A DNA stretch of 64,000 bases. Source: Pseudolabrys sp. Lineage in GTDB: Bacteria > Pseudomonadota > Alphaproteobacteria > Rhizobiales > Xanthobacteraceae. A program made the translations under genes and the position numbers. The notes below the pieces were generated by a model. The model searched no databases. It saw only the letters and a program-made list of their open reading frames with translations, and was not told where the DNA came from. Every line of letters begins with the position of its first letter. Position 1 is the first letter of the stretch. Location of the stretch: assembly GCA_030655215.1 (NCBI GenBank), contig JAURVZ010000084.1:186001-250000 (forward strand), written 5' to 3'. Positions 27,344-39,461 of this stretch are shown piece after piece.

Positions 27344-29986
27344 ATGCGCACAGACATTGCCCAGCCGATCCGCCTCAAGGACTATCGCCAGCCGGATTGG
27401 TGGGTCGATACGGTCCATCTCGATGTCGCCCTGCATCCGACGCAGACAAAGGTACGCGCCACTTTGGCGCTGCGGCCGAATGCGGAAAGTGCCGCGGCGC
27501 CTGTGGTGCTCGATGGCGACGGGCTGACATTGGTGTCGCTGAAGGTGAACGGCGCGCTACTCCCCGCCGAGGCCTATATCGCCGCGCGGGACAGCCTGAC
27601 CATTCCGCAGCCGCCGAGCGGGCCTTTCACGCTTGAGATCGAGACTTTGGTCGATCCGACCGCCAATACACAGTTGTCCGGCCTGTATCGCACCAGCGGA
27701 AACTGGTGCACGCAATGCGAGGCCGAAGGCTTCCGCCGCATCACGTATTTCCCGGATCGTCCCGACGTCATGGCGATCTACACGACGCGCATCGAGGCCG
27801 ACAAAAAAGAAGCACCGGTGCTGCTCAGCAACGGCAATCTGACCGAGAGCGGCGACTTAGCCGATGGCCGCCACTTCGCCGTCTGGCACGATCCGCACAA
27901 GAAGCCGGCCTATCTGTTCGCCTTGGTCGGCGGCGACCTGGCGCATGTCGAGGACACGTTCCGCACCCTATCCGGCCGCGACGTGACGCTGCAGATCTAT
28001 GTCGAGCACGGCAAGGAAGACCGCTGCGACTACGCCATGGACGCGCTCAAGCGCTCGATGCGCTGGGACGAGGAAGCCTATGGCCGTGAATACGACCTCG
28101 ACATCTTCATGATCGTCGCCGTGTCCGACTTCAATATGGGCGCGATGGAGAACAAGGGCCTCAACGTCTTCAACGATAAATACGTGCTCGCCTCGGGTGA
28201 CAGCGCCACGGACGGCGACTTCGGTGGCGTCGAAGCGGTCATCGCGCATGAGTATTTCCACAACTGGACCGGCAATCGCATCACCTGCCGCGACTGGTTC
28301 CAGCTTTGCCTGAAGGAAGGCCTCACGGTTTTCCGCGACCAGGAATTCACCAGCGACATGCGCTCGCGTCCGGTCAAGCGCATCAGCGATGTGCGCGGCC
28401 TGCGCGCGGCGCAGTTCATCGAGGACTCCGGCCCGCTGGCGCATCCGGTGCGCCCCGAGCAATACAAGGAGATCAACAACTTCTACACCAGCACCATTTA
28501 CGAAAAGGGCGCTGAAGTGGTGCGCATGGTGCACACGTTGCTGGGCGCGGCAAAATTCCGCCAAGGAATGGATTTGTACTTCGAACGTCACGATGGCGAA
28601 GCCGCCACCGTCGAGCAGTTCATCCAGTGCTTCGCCGATGTCGGCGGCTGGGCCGACAAGACGCAGTTCATGCTGTGGTACAGCCAGGCCGGCACGCCGG
28701 TGGTCACCGCCACCACGCATTACGATGCCGGCGCGAAGACCTACGGCCTGACCGTCAAGCAAACCATTCCGCCGACGCCGAACCAGTCCAACAAAAGGCC
28801 CATGGTGATTCCGTTGGTCACCGGTCTGGTTGGCAAGGATGGCCGCGACCTGCCGCTCACCCTCTCCAGCGGCGGCACGATCGAGCGCGGCGTGCTCGTG
28901 CTCGATGAGAGCGAGAAGACTTTCACCTTCACCGGCATCACCGAGCGTCCGGTGCTGTCGATCAATCGCGGCTTCTCGGCGCCGATCAAGCTCGTCAGCG
29001 ACATTGATGGCGCCGACCTCGCCTTCCTCGCCGCGCATGACAGCGATCCGTTCAACCGCTGGCAGGCCTTGCAGACCACCGCCATGCGGCTGCTGATTGA
29101 CAATGTCTCGCGCCTGCGCGCCGGCGAAACGGCCCGAACCGACGATGCCTTGCTGGCGGCGATGGCCGCCATTCTTGACGACACCAAGCTTGAACCGGCC
29201 TTTGTCGCGCTGGCTTTGACGCCGCCGGGCGAAGGCGACATCTCGCGTGAGATCGGCCGCGACATCGACCCGGACGCCATTTACCGCGCCCGCGCCGCCT
29301 TGCGCGCCGACATCGGCAAGCATCTCGGCGACGCGCTGGCCAAGGTCTATGAACGTATGGCGACCACCGGCCCCTATTCGCCCGATGCGAAGGCTGCCGG
29401 ACGCCGCGCGCTACGCAACACCGCGCTCGATCTTCTGGCGGCCAACGCCGCGCCTGATGCGATTGCCCGCGCCGCCCAGCAATATGACGCGGCCGACAAC
29501 ATGACTGACCGTATGGCGGCGCTGGCCACCTTGTCGCAGCACGATGTGCCGGAACGGGCGACCGCCTTGGCCGATTTCTACACGCGCTATGCCGCCGATG
29601 CGCTGATCATCGACAAATGGTTCTCGCTGCAGGCCATGACACCACAGCCAACGACGCTGGATCATGTCCGCGCCCTCACCGCCCATCCTGCCTTTGGCAT
29701 GACCAACCCGAACCGGGTGCGCTCACTGATCGGCGCCTTTGCGCAGAGCAACCCGACGCAGTTCAACCGCGCCGATGGCGCCGGCTATGACTTCGTCGCC
29801 GACACCATCCTCGCGCTCGATCCGAAGAACCCGCAGCTCGCCGCCCGCATGGCGACCGCCTTCCGCACCTGGCGTACCTTGGAAGCCGGCCGTCAGACCA
29901 AGGCGCAAGCCGCTTTGCAGCGCATCAAGGCCGTGCCGTCGCTGTCACGCGACCTGTCCGACATCATCGAGCGTGCTCTCGGATAA
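27344..29986 (+). CDS. pepN: Aminopeptidase N (M1 family, PepN type)
   Basis: Zinc aminopeptidase of 880 residues, the usual size for bacterial PepN. It removes N-terminal residues from peptides in the cytoplasm. The substrate-recognition motif GAMENKGLN and the zinc motif HEYFHNWTGNRITC with the downstream glutamate in LKEGLTVFRDQEF are intact. The C-terminal DUF3458-type domains characteristic of PepN follow. The gene stands alone and no strong SD is seen. A weak hairpin follows before the kinase gene. Confidence 0.96.
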   Translation: MRTDIAQPIRLKDYRQPDWWVDTVHLDVALHPTQTKVRATLALRPNAESAAAPVVLDGDGLTLVSLKVNGALLPAEAYIAARDSLTIPQPPSGPFTLEIETLVDPTANTQLSGLYRTSGNWCTQCEAEGFRRITYFPDRPDVMAIYTTRIEADKKEAPVLLSNGNLTESGDLADGRHFAVWHDPHKKPAYLFALVGGDLAHVEDTFRTLSGRDVTLQIYVEHGKEDRCDYAMDALKRSMRWDEEAYGREYDLDIFMIVAVSDFNMGAMENKGLNVFNDKYVLASGDSATDGDFGGVEAVIAHEYFHNWTGNRITCRDWFQLCLKEGLTVFRDQEFTSDMRSRPVKRISDVRGLRAAQFIEDSGPLAHPVRPEQYKEINNFYTSTIYEKGAEVVRMVHTLLGAAKFRQGMDLYFERHDGEAATVEQFIQCFADVGGWADKTQFMLWYSQAGTPVVTATTHYDAGAKTYGLTVKQTIPPTPNQSNKRPMVIPLVTGLVGKDGRDLPLTLSSGGTIERGVLVLDESEKTFTFTGITERPVLSINRGFSAPIKLVSDIDGADLAFLAAHDSDPFNRWQALQTTAMRLLIDNVSRLRAGETARTDDALLAAMAAILDDTKLEPAFVALALTPPGEGDISREIGRDIDPDAIYRARAALRADIGKHLGDALAKVYERMATTGPYSPDAKAAGRRALRNTALDLLAANAAPDAIARAAQQYDAADNMTDRMAALATLSQHDVPERATALADFYTRYAADALIIDKWFSLQAMTPQPTTLDHVRALTAHPAFGMTNPNRVRSLIGAFAQSNPTQFNRADGAGYDFVADTILALDPKNPQLAARMATAFRTWRTLEAGRQTKAQAALQRIKAVPSLSRDLSDIIERALG

Positions 29987-30006
29987 AAAGACCTCCCGCT
30001 TACCCC

Positions 30007-30027
30007 TTGAGAGGACTCAAAATTTTT
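30007..30027 (+). terminator. Weak terminator-like hairpin after pepN
   Basis: A 5-bp stem (TTGAG/CTCAA, loop AGGA) is followed by AATTTTT, 20 bases past the pepN stop. The shape fits a Rho-independent terminator but the stem is short and AT-containing, so this is tentative. Confidence 0.35.
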
Positions 30028-30109
30028 AGTGGGTAACGATTTTTTCATAATTGACTCTCTGGACTCTCGACAAATCAGCGCCTGTCGATTCAAATCGACT
30101 TACTGATTC
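30014..30109. promoter_or_regulatory. Cluster of five GANTC (CcrM) sites and a palindrome upstream of the kinase
   Basis: GANTC occurs at 30014, 30053, 30062, 30087 and 30105, five sites in 96 bases where about 0.4 would be expected by chance. In alphaproteobacteria GANTC is methylated by CcrM, and the state of such sites affects GcrA-dependent promoters of cell-cycle genes. A perfect inverted repeat GTCGATT-CA-AATCGAC (30084-30099) includes one of the sites. Regulation of the downstream PleC-like kinase is inferred. Confidence 0.5.
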
Positions 30110-30169
30110 GGACCGGTATTGCAGTGCTTCCGGATCGGGCGGCGGGGAAAATTCCACACGGAGGCCTTC

Positions 30170-32464
<2,295 letters not shown>

Positions 32465-32471
32465 GGCGCCT

Positions 32472-35450
32472 CTAAGGTTCTTTGCCTAAAATCCGTACGA
32501 AACTCTCGCGAACACGCTTCTGCGTTTCCTTGAGCGTGACATTGAGCGTGGCGAAGTCCGGCACGTCAGCGGCGCGCGCCAGCAAGCGCAAGAGGCCGGG
32601 CCCGGCCGTCTTCGGATCGAATGGCCCGGCGAGGCACAGGCGCAATATCTGCGTCAGGTCGTGATAAAGCTGCGCCGCCGGCCTTAAAACTTCGGCATCC
32701 TCAACCGAAACAAGTTTCAACTGCCGCGCTTTGTCGAGCACGCGCGCGGTGGATGTATCGAGAATGTCCGGATGCTGGTGCGCATGCACCAACTGCAAAT
32801 ACTGCGCGATGAATTCGAGATCGACCAGCCCGCCAACCGCGTTCTTGAAATCCCACGGATTGCTGTCGCCCTTCTCATTGGCGATCGCCGTGCGCATCTC
32901 GACAACGTCACCGGCGATCTGCTCGGCATCGCGCGGCTGGCGCAATATGTCCTGAATGACGCCTTCAACACGCGCGGTGAATTCCGGTGACGCCGACACG
33001 ACGCGGGCGCGCGTCAGCGCCATGTGCTCCCAGGTCCAGGCCTCGGTCTCTTGGTAGTTGATGAAACTGCCGATCTGCGTCGCCAGCGGCCCCGCCTGCC
33101 CCGATGGCCGCAGCCGCATGTCGACCTCGTACAGCGCGCCGTAATTGGTCTGCGCGGTCAGCGCATTGATCAGGCGCTGCGTCAGCCGCGCGAAATATTG
33201 CGCGCCGTACAGAGTGCGCTTGCCGTCGGACTCAGGATGCTCACCATCGAAGTCGTAAAAGGTGATGAGATCGAGATCGGAGGTCGCCGTCATTTCGCGG
33301 CCGCCGAGCTTGCCCATGGCCAGCACCGCTGTTTCCTCGGCTTTGACGTGGCCATAGGTATTGGCAAACACCTCAGACACCGCGCGATGCACAGCGCGGA
33401 TCACCGCGTCGGCCAGCCGCGCAAAGGCCTCACCGGCCAGCCGCGCTGTCAGTGTGCCGGACAGGATGCGGACCCCGATCAGAAACATGTATTCCAGCCC
33501 GAACATGCGGATGCGCTCGAGCAGATCCTCGTCATAGCGCGATTGCGCAAGCGCAGCATCGAGCCGGCGCTGCAGCTCCTCATCATCCGGCAACACGCCG
33601 AAGAAACTCGGATCAACCAAAGCATCCATTACCTGCGGATGCCGCGCCAACGTGTCGGCCAGCCGTGGCGCAATGCCGAGCACAAGCGCAATCAGCGCGA
33701 TAAATTCCGGTTTCTGCCGCAGCAGCGACAGCAACTGCGCCGCGCCATGCAGATTGCCGAGGAAGTGGTCGAACAAGATTAGCGTCGCATGCGGATTGTC
33801 GGTGCGGCCGATGTGCTCCAGCAAGGTCGGCAGCAGCGCAGTCAGATGCGCATGCGTCACCTCGCCTTTCAGCGAGCGATGCTCGCCGGCCAGCCACTGC
33901 CGCACAATGGCCGATGTCTCCAGCGGTGCGCGGAAGCCAAGTTCCGTGAGCCGCGCCAACGTCTGTGGATCATCGATGTCGGCGGGAAAATTCAGCGCCG
34001 GCCCATCGCCGTCCGGCACTTTCTCGAACAGCCGCGCATAGTGGCTTTGCACCGCTTCGAGATGACCGACCAGCGCTTCGGCGAAAGCGTCGCGATCGGG
34101 ATAGCCGAGGAAACGCGCAAAGCGCTCCAGGTCGGCGCGCGTCGCCGGCAGCACCTGCGTCTGCTCGTCATTGACCATTTGCAGGCGGTGCTCAACCACG
34201 CGCAGGAAGCGATAGGCCTCCTTCATCGCGTCGCGCGCAGCGGCATCGATCCAGCGGTCCTCGCAAAGTTTGTCGAGCGTGATCAACGTATCGCGGTCGC
34301 GCAGATGCGGATTACGGCCGCCGGCAATCAGCTGCTGCGTCTGCGCAAAGAATTCGACTTCGCGAATGCCGCCGCGGCCAAGCTTGATGTTATGGCCTTC
34401 GACAGCGATCTCACCATGGCCGCGGAAAGCGTTGATCTGCCGCTTCATCGCATGCACGTCGGCAACGGCGGCGAAGTCGAGATATTTGCGCCAGACAAAG
34501 GGCGCCAGCTCGGCGAGGATTGCTTCACCGGCCTTGATGTCGCCGGCGCAGGCGCGGCCCTTGATCATCATCGCCCGTTCCCAGTTCTGACCGACGCTCT
34601 CGTAATAAGACATCGCCGCATGAGTCGAGATGGCAATGCCGGTCGAGGCTGGATCGGGACGCAAACGTAAGTCAGTGCGGAACACATAGCCGTCGCCGGT
34701 GTGCTCCTGCAGCAGTTTCACCACGCGCTGGGTGATGCGCACGAAGGTCTTTGCCGCTTCGGCATTCTCCGGCAGCGCCTCGCTGTCCGGATCGAAGAAG
34801 ACGATGAGGTCGATGTCGCTGGAATAGTTCAGCTCAAAGCCGCCCATCTTGCCCATGGCGAGCACGATGTAGCCGCTGTCGATGTGCGGATTGGCGATGT
34901 CGGGAGGATTGAGTTTACCTACGCGTGCCGCTTCCGAGAGCGCGAAGTTCACGGCGGCAGCAACGGCGGTATCGGCAAGCTCGGTCAGCGCCTGCGTGGC
35001 GCGCATCACCTGCCAGACGCCGCCAATGTCGGCGAGCGCGATCAGCAGCGCGGCCTCCGCTTTCATGCGACGGAGAATGCGCATCGCTTCGTCGATGTCC
35101 TCGCAGGTCGCGGCGGCGCGGCCGCTTGCAGCGAGCAACCCGTCGAGATGCGTCTCCGGCGCGGCCTTCATCATCGCGAGAAAGCGCGCCGGCGCGGTCG
35201 CCACCAGATCCCACAGGAAAGGCGAACTGTCGGCGAGGCTCTCCAGCAATGTCTCGATGAGAGGGTGATCAGCCAGCAGGGTCCGCATCGCGGTGCCATC
35301 GGCATCGCCAAGGCCGCCCAGCCATTCGCTCAGTTTTGCCTTCGCCGCTGCCGGATCGTTGGCAATCGGCGCCGTGACAAGTCGCGACGCCAGCGTCCCC
35401 TGCGGGGATACCTCCGTCAGCTTGGGGTCGTGTCCGGCAGGATCACTCAT
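32472..35450 (-). CDS. glnE: Bifunctional glutamine-synthetase adenylyltransferase/deadenylyltransferase
   Basis: A 992-residue GlnE that adenylylates and deadenylylates glutamine synthetase in response to nitrogen status through PII. Both nucleotidyltransferase domains are present: GKMGGFELNYSSDIDLIVFFD in the N-terminal half (deadenylylation) and GKLGGREMTATSDLDLITFYD in the C-terminal half (adenylylation), each with the metal-binding DxD. The start overlaps the stop of the upstream histidine kinase gene by four bases, so it is translationally coupled to the two-component system. The 3' end is convergent with the PleC-like kinase across a 7-base gap. Confidence 0.97.
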   Translation of the reverse strand: MSDPAGHDPKLTEVSPQGTLASRLVTAPIANDPAAAKAKLSEWLGGLGDADGTAMRTLLADHPLIETLLESLADSSPFLWDLVATAPARFLAMMKAAPETHLDGLLAASGRAAATCEDIDEAMRILRRMKAEAALLIALADIGGVWQVMRATQALTELADTAVAAAVNFALSEAARVGKLNPPDIANPHIDSGYIVLAMGKMGGFELNYSSDIDLIVFFDPDSEALPENAEAAKTFVRITQRVVKLLQEHTGDGYVFRTDLRLRPDPASTGIAISTHAAMSYYESVGQNWERAMMIKGRACAGDIKAGEAILAELAPFVWRKYLDFAAVADVHAMKRQINAFRGHGEIAVEGHNIKLGRGGIREVEFFAQTQQLIAGGRNPHLRDRDTLITLDKLCEDRWIDAAARDAMKEAYRFLRVVEHRLQMVNDEQTQVLPATRADLERFARFLGYPDRDAFAEALVGHLEAVQSHYARLFEKVPDGDGPALNFPADIDDPQTLARLTELGFRAPLETSAIVRQWLAGEHRSLKGEVTHAHLTALLPTLLEHIGRTDNPHATLILFDHFLGNLHGAAQLLSLLRQKPEFIALIALVLGIAPRLADTLARHPQVMDALVDPSFFGVLPDDEELQRRLDAALAQSRYDEDLLERIRMFGLEYMFLIGVRILSGTLTARLAGEAFARLADAVIRAVHRAVSEVFANTYGHVKAEETAVLAMGKLGGREMTATSDLDLITFYDFDGEHPESDGKRTLYGAQYFARLTQRLINALTAQTNYGALYEVDMRLRPSGQAGPLATQIGSFINYQETEAWTWEHMALTRARVVSASPEFTARVEGVIQDILRQPRDAEQIAGDVVEMRTAIANEKGDSNPWDFKNAVGGLVDLEFIAQYLQLVHAHQHPDILDTSTARVLDKARQLKLVSVEDAEVLRPAAQLYHDLTQILRLCLAGPFDPKTAGPGLLRLLARAADVPDFATLNVTLKETQKRVRESFVRILGKEP

Positions 35451-36877
35451 CCGGCAATCTGTACCGGGCCTCCGCGCGGCAAAGCAATGATGCTCTTGAG
35501 GCCAGGGTTATTATCGGCGAGCGTCAATTCCCCGCCATGCAACCGCGCCACTGCGGCGGCGAGGCTCAGGCCCAGGCCGGAACCCGGCTGCGAGCGGCTT
35601 TGCTCAAGCCGCACGAAGCGCTCCAGCGCCCTTTGCCGGTCGGCTTCCGGAATGCCGGGGCCATTATCGGCTACCGTCAGCAGCACGCGATCGCCATCGA
35701 CTGCCGCCCGCACCACGATCTGCCGCGGCGGCTCGCCTTCGGCCGTGCCGGTTGGCGCTGCATATTTGATGGCATTGTCGACCAGATTGGCCATCGCCTG
35801 GCTTATCAGTTCGCGGTTGCCCTTCACGGGTGCTGCCTGCGGCGCCTCGACCATGAGCTCAATGCCCTTCTCGTCGGCCAAAGGCTCGTAAAGCTCGCCA
35901 ATGTCATTGGCGATTTCGGCGGCGTCGAACTCGACCATGCCGTCGCGCGCCTGCCCGGATTCGGCGCGCGCAATCATCAGCAGCGCATTGAAGGTGCGGA
36001 TCAGGCCGTCGGATTCCTCGATCGTGCCTTCCAGCGCCGCCCGGTATTCGGCCTCGCTCGAGGCAGAGCGCAAAGCCTGTTCGGTGCGGTTGCGCAGCCG
36101 CGTCAGCGGCGTCTTCAGGTCGTGCGCGATGTTGTCGGACACTTCCTTGAGGCCGAGCATCAGCGCCTCGATGCGCTCCAGCATCAAATTGAGATTTTCC
36201 GCAAGGCGGTCCAGTTCGTCGCCGGTACCGGCAATCGGCAACCGCTCGCCAAGATCGCCGGCCATAATGCTGCGGCTGGTTTCCGTCATGGCATCGACGC
36301 GCCGCAGCACGCGCCGCGTCACGAACAGTCCGCCAGCGAGGCCGAGCACAATGACGATAGCGACCGACCAGCGGCCGGCCGAACTGACAATATGATAAAG
36401 CCGCTCGCGCTCTTCGAGATCGCGGCCGACCAGCATGCGAAAGCCGCCGGTCAGTTGGAACACCCTGACCAAAGCATGGTGGTCGGGATGACTTTTATCT
36501 TTCTCGTCCGCTTCATCGAGCCGCCGGTAGGTCGTTTCGATCCAGCCGGGCTTGTCGAGCGCGCCGGGCTGCAGCGCCGTGACATTGCCGGCCAGCGGCT
36601 GCCCATTGAATGTGGTGACCAAGTAAAGGCTGGAGCCCGGCCGCTTGGCCCGCTCGTCAATCGACGCGACCAGCCGGCGAATGCCGCCCTGCCGGTATTG
36701 CTCGGACAGACCGGTGATCTCGGCGTTGACCGTATCGGTGATCTGCTCGGTAATCAGGCGGCGCGTATTGAACGCGAAATAGCCGAGCAGGAAGGCGGCA
36801 AACAGCGCAAACACCGTCAAATAGACCAATGTCAGCTTGAACGTGGTGGTGCGGAAAAGTTTACCGAGCGCCGTCAC
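35447..36877 (-). CDS. OmpR-type two-component sensor histidine kinase
   Basis: A 476-residue inner-membrane kinase. Two membrane helices (about residues 13-33 and 168-190) flank a periplasmic domain, followed by a HAMP domain, a HisKA domain with the histidine in DNIAHDLKTPLTRLRNRTEQA and a HATPase domain with VDNAIKYAAP, VADNGPGIPE and GSGLGLSLAAAVARLHGG. It begins at GTG and overlaps the response regulator gene by 17 bases and glnE by 4 bases. The regulator-kinase-glnE order following degP is conserved in the Bradyrhizobium group. The signal is unknown, but the position next to degP suggests envelope sensing. Confidence 0.93.
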   Translation of the reverse strand: MTALGKLFRTTTFKLTLVYLTVFALFAAFLLGYFAFNTRRLITEQITDTVNAEITGLSEQYRQGGIRRLVASIDERAKRPGSSLYLVTTFNGQPLAGNVTALQPGALDKPGWIETTYRRLDEADEKDKSHPDHHALVRVFQLTGGFRMLVGRDLEERERLYHIVSSAGRWSVAIVIVLGLAGGLFVTRRVLRRVDAMTETSRSIMAGDLGERLPIAGTGDELDRLAENLNLMLERIEALMLGLKEVSDNIAHDLKTPLTRLRNRTEQALRSASSEAEYRAALEGTIEESDGLIRTFNALLMIARAESGQARDGMVEFDAAEIANDIGELYEPLADEKGIELMVEAPQAAPVKGNRELISQAMANLVDNAIKYAAPTGTAEGEPPRQIVVRAAVDGDRVLLTVADNGPGIPEADRQRALERFVRLEQSRSQPGSGLGLSLAAAVARLHGGELTLADNNPGLKSIIALPRGGPVQIAG

Positions 36878-37541
36878 GGATCATGTACCCCGTGCCGCGA
36901 ATGGTGTGCAGAAGCGGCTGGGAGAAGTTCTTATCGATCTTCGAGCGCAAACGCGAGATGTGCACGTCAATGACGTTGGTTTGCGGGTCGAAATGATAAT
37001 CCCATACGTTTTCAAGAAGCATGGTGCGGGTGACCACCTGCCCGGCATGCTTCATCAAATATTCAAGCAGGCGGAATTCGCGCGGCTGCAACGTGATCTC
37101 TTCAGCGCCACGCCGCACCACATGCGACAGCCGGTCGAGATGCAGGTCGCCGACGCGCAATTCGGTTTCTTCATTGCGGCCGCCGCGGCGCCGCGCCAGC
37201 ACTTCGACACGCGCCAGCAATTCGGTGAATGAATAAGGCTTGGGCAGGTAATCGTCGCCGCCGGCACGCAGGCCTTTGACCCGGTCATCGACCTGGCCCA
37301 GCGCGGAAAGAATAAGCGCCGGTGTTTCGATGCCCTTCTTGCGCAAGGTGCCGATTACCGTCAGGCCGTCGAGCTTGGGCAGCATGCGGTCGACAATAAG
37401 AACGTCATATTGCCCGTCGAGCGCCGAGGCGAGACCATCCTCACCGTCATGCGCCGCCTCGGCAACGTGGCCGACTTCCTTGAACGCCTTGACCAGATAG
37501 TCGGCCGCGTCGCGGTCGTCCTCGATGATCAGAAGCCGCAT
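36861..37541 (-). CDS. OmpR/PhoB family response regulator
   Basis: A 226-residue regulator with a receiver domain (DD pair in MRLLIIEDDRDA, phospho-acceptor Asp in DVLIVDRMLPKLDG, the late lysine in YLPKPYSF) and a winged-helix DNA-binding domain (VRRGAEEITLQPREFRLLEYLM through HTIRGTGYMIRDG). The start at 37541 (MRLLIIEDD) is the only one that places the receiver correctly. The track ORF has 25 extra residues. The partner kinase gene overlaps at the 3' end. It is separated from degP by a strong hairpin. Confidence 0.94.
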   Translation of the reverse strand: MRLLIIEDDRDAADYLVKAFKEVGHVAEAAHDGEDGLASALDGQYDVLIVDRMLPKLDGLTVIGTLRKKGIETPALILSALGQVDDRVKGLRAGGDDYLPKPYSFTELLARVEVLARRRGGRNEETELRVGDLHLDRLSHVVRRGAEEITLQPREFRLLEYLMKHAGQVVTRTMLLENVWDYHFDPQTNVIDVHISRLRSKIDKNFSQPLLHTIRGTGYMIRDGAR

Positions 37542-37663
37542 GGTGACCCGATCCGGTTGAGCGTCGCTGGACCTGTTGCCTGCGCTTTGCCCGTAACTCT
37601 CCACATAACTAGCCATCGGTTACACCATTTCCAGGCGATTCGGCGGCGCCGGGGGGAAGAAGT

Positions 37664-37690
37664 TCGGGGCGGGCACAAGGCCCGCCCCGA
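37664..37690 (-). terminator. GC-rich hairpin downstream of degP
   Basis: A perfect 10-bp stem (TCGGGGCGGG/CCCGCCCCGA) with a seven-base loop CACAAGG lies about 70 bases past the degP stop in the 215-bp gap before the response regulator. No clear U-tract follows, but the stem is strong and the position fits separation of the degP transcript from the two-component/glnE unit. The gap must also contain any promoter for the regulator. I see no clear consensus. Confidence 0.5.
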
Positions 37691-37756
37691 TGAGGTTGTA
37701 CCGCTAAGCGGGGGCGACGGTTGCCGCGGCACATCCCCAAACTCATTAGTCCGCTA

Positions 37757-39298
37757 TCAGCCTTGGCCGACCGGGAGCGCGACGAAGCGGGTGTTCTCGC
37801 CCTTCTTCACGCGCAGCAGCACCGTGCGCTTGCCGCCGGTCTTGGCGGTGGCAATGGCATTGCGCACATCGGCAGGCGAGGACACGGCCTTGCCGGCCAC
37901 TTCAAGGATCACATCACCGGTGGCGAAGCCCTGCTCGACCGCGGCACCGGACGGGTCGACACCCGTCACGACGACACCGTCATTACCGGCACCGGCGACA
38001 CGCGCCGCAGGTGCCAGAGTGAGGCCGAGCTTACCGAGGTCAACGCCGTTGGCGTCTTCCTTGCTCGGCGCAGCCTTGGCTTCCTTGCTGTTCGGCAACT
38101 CGCCGAGCACCAGGTTCAGTGTCTTCTCTGAACCCTTCTGCATGACAGTGAGCTTGACGTTCGCCTTCGGCGCAAGCGCGCCGATCTTCTTGGCGAGGTC
38201 GCGGGCGTCCTTCACTTCGGCGCCATTGACCGCGGTGATGACGTCACCCGCTGCAATGCCCGCCTTCGCGGCCGGACCGTCAGCCTGCGGCTCGGCAACC
38301 AGCGCACCAGTCACCTTCTTTAGGCCGAGGCTCTCGGCGATATCCGGGGTCACCGGCTGGATCTGAACGCCGATCCAGCCGCGCGTTACGGTGCCATTGT
38401 CCTTGAGCTGCGTGATCACCGACTTCACGGTGTCCGACGGAATCGCGAAGGCGATACCGACCGAACCGCCCGACGGAGAGAAGATCGCCGTGTTGACGCC
38501 GATCACATTGCCTTCGGTGTCGAAGGTCGGGCCACCCGAATTGCCCTTGTTCACCGGCGCGTCGATCTGGATGAAGTCGTCGTAAGCGCCGGCGCCGATG
38601 TCACGGCCACGGGCCGAGACGATGCCGGCGGTCACCGAACCACCGAGTCCGAACGGATTGCCGACCGCGATCACCCAGTCACCAATGCGCGGCGGGTTGC
38701 CGGCGAGATTGACGTACGGGAAATTGCCGCCTTCGACCTTGATCAAGGCCAGGTCCGTGCGCGGATCGGTGCCGATCACCTTGGCGGTGTGGATCTTGCC
38801 ATCGTCCGTGGTGACTTCGACGCTGTCGGCTTTTTCAACGACATGATTGTTGGTCACGGCAAAGCCGTCAGCCGAGATAAAGAACCCCGAGCCCTGGCCG
38901 GTGACCGGGCTACGGCCGCCACCGCGCGGACCGCGCTGCTGCGGCATGCCTTCTTCACCACCGAAGCGGCGGAAGAATTCGCGCAGTTGCGGCGGCACGT
39001 TCTGCATGTCTTCGCCGCCCATGCCGCTGGTCTGCGATTCGGCGCCGACCTTGACGCGCACCGACATGACCGCCGGCTTCACCTTCTCAACGATGTCGGC
39101 AAAGCCGACCGGCGCCGGCATCTTCTTGGCTTGCTCGGTCAGGTTCTGCGCCTGCGCGGCGGTGTAGGTGCCCTGCATGTTCATGCCGGGGGTCACGACA
39201 AGCGCACCGATGCCGAGGCCGGCAATCGTGGTGGCGAGCAAGGCAATGCGGCGGGCGGACAGCACGCGGCTCTTGAAGGGGGAAACGCTCTGGGTCAT
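37757..39298 (-). CDS. degP: DegP/HtrA-type periplasmic serine protease (Do family)
   Basis: Periplasmic protease-chaperone of 513 residues that degrades or refolds misfolded envelope proteins. The N-terminal hydrophobic segment (about residues 17-40) is a signal peptide or anchor. The trypsin-like catalytic triad is seen in VTNNHVVEKA (His), PRTDLALIKV (Asp) and GNSGGPTF (Ser). Two PDZ domains follow (about residues 280-380 and 400-505). A Gly/Arg-rich loop lies before the catalytic core. A GGAG Shine-Dalgarno precedes the start. The 163-bp gap to ccmH upstream is AT-rich and probably holds its promoter, likely a stress-type one, but I could not assign a consensus. Confidence 0.94.
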   Translation of the reverse strand: MTQSVSPFKSRVLSARRIALLATTIAGLGIGALVVTPGMNMQGTYTAAQAQNLTEQAKKMPAPVGFADIVEKVKPAVMSVRVKVGAESQTSGMGGEDMQNVPPQLREFFRRFGGEEGMPQQRGPRGGGRSPVTGQGSGFFISADGFAVTNNHVVEKADSVEVTTDDGKIHTAKVIGTDPRTDLALIKVEGGNFPYVNLAGNPPRIGDWVIAVGNPFGLGGSVTAGIVSARGRDIGAGAYDDFIQIDAPVNKGNSGGPTFDTEGNVIGVNTAIFSPSGGSVGIAFAIPSDTVKSVITQLKDNGTVTRGWIGVQIQPVTPDIAESLGLKKVTGALVAEPQADGPAAKAGIAAGDVITAVNGAEVKDARDLAKKIGALAPKANVKLTVMQKGSEKTLNLVLGELPNSKEAKAAPSKEDANGVDLGKLGLTLAPAARVAGAGNDGVVVTGVDPSGAAVEQGFATGDVILEVAGKAVSSPADVRNAIATAKTGGKRTVLLRVKKGENTRFVALPVGQG

Positions 39299-39461
39299 CG
39301 GGAAAGCTCCATCTGAATTCGGTGACGCGCCAGCGCGTCGTTGAATTGGAAGATGGGGTTTCGAGCCTTACAGCGTTCTTTCGGGGGGATTAAACTTCGG
39401 TAAGGTGGGGAAATTTTTATTACGGAAAATAACCTCGATTAAACAATAACTTGCAGCAATT

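Noticed and set aside
27968-29323. 451-residue minus-strand ORF
   Set aside because: Antisense shadow of pepN, with no domain and His/Arg/Ala-rich composition.
39299-39461. Heat-shock or RpoE-type promoter upstream of degP
   Set aside because: The region is AT-rich and suitably placed, but I could not find convincing -35/-10 pairs for a specific sigma factor.
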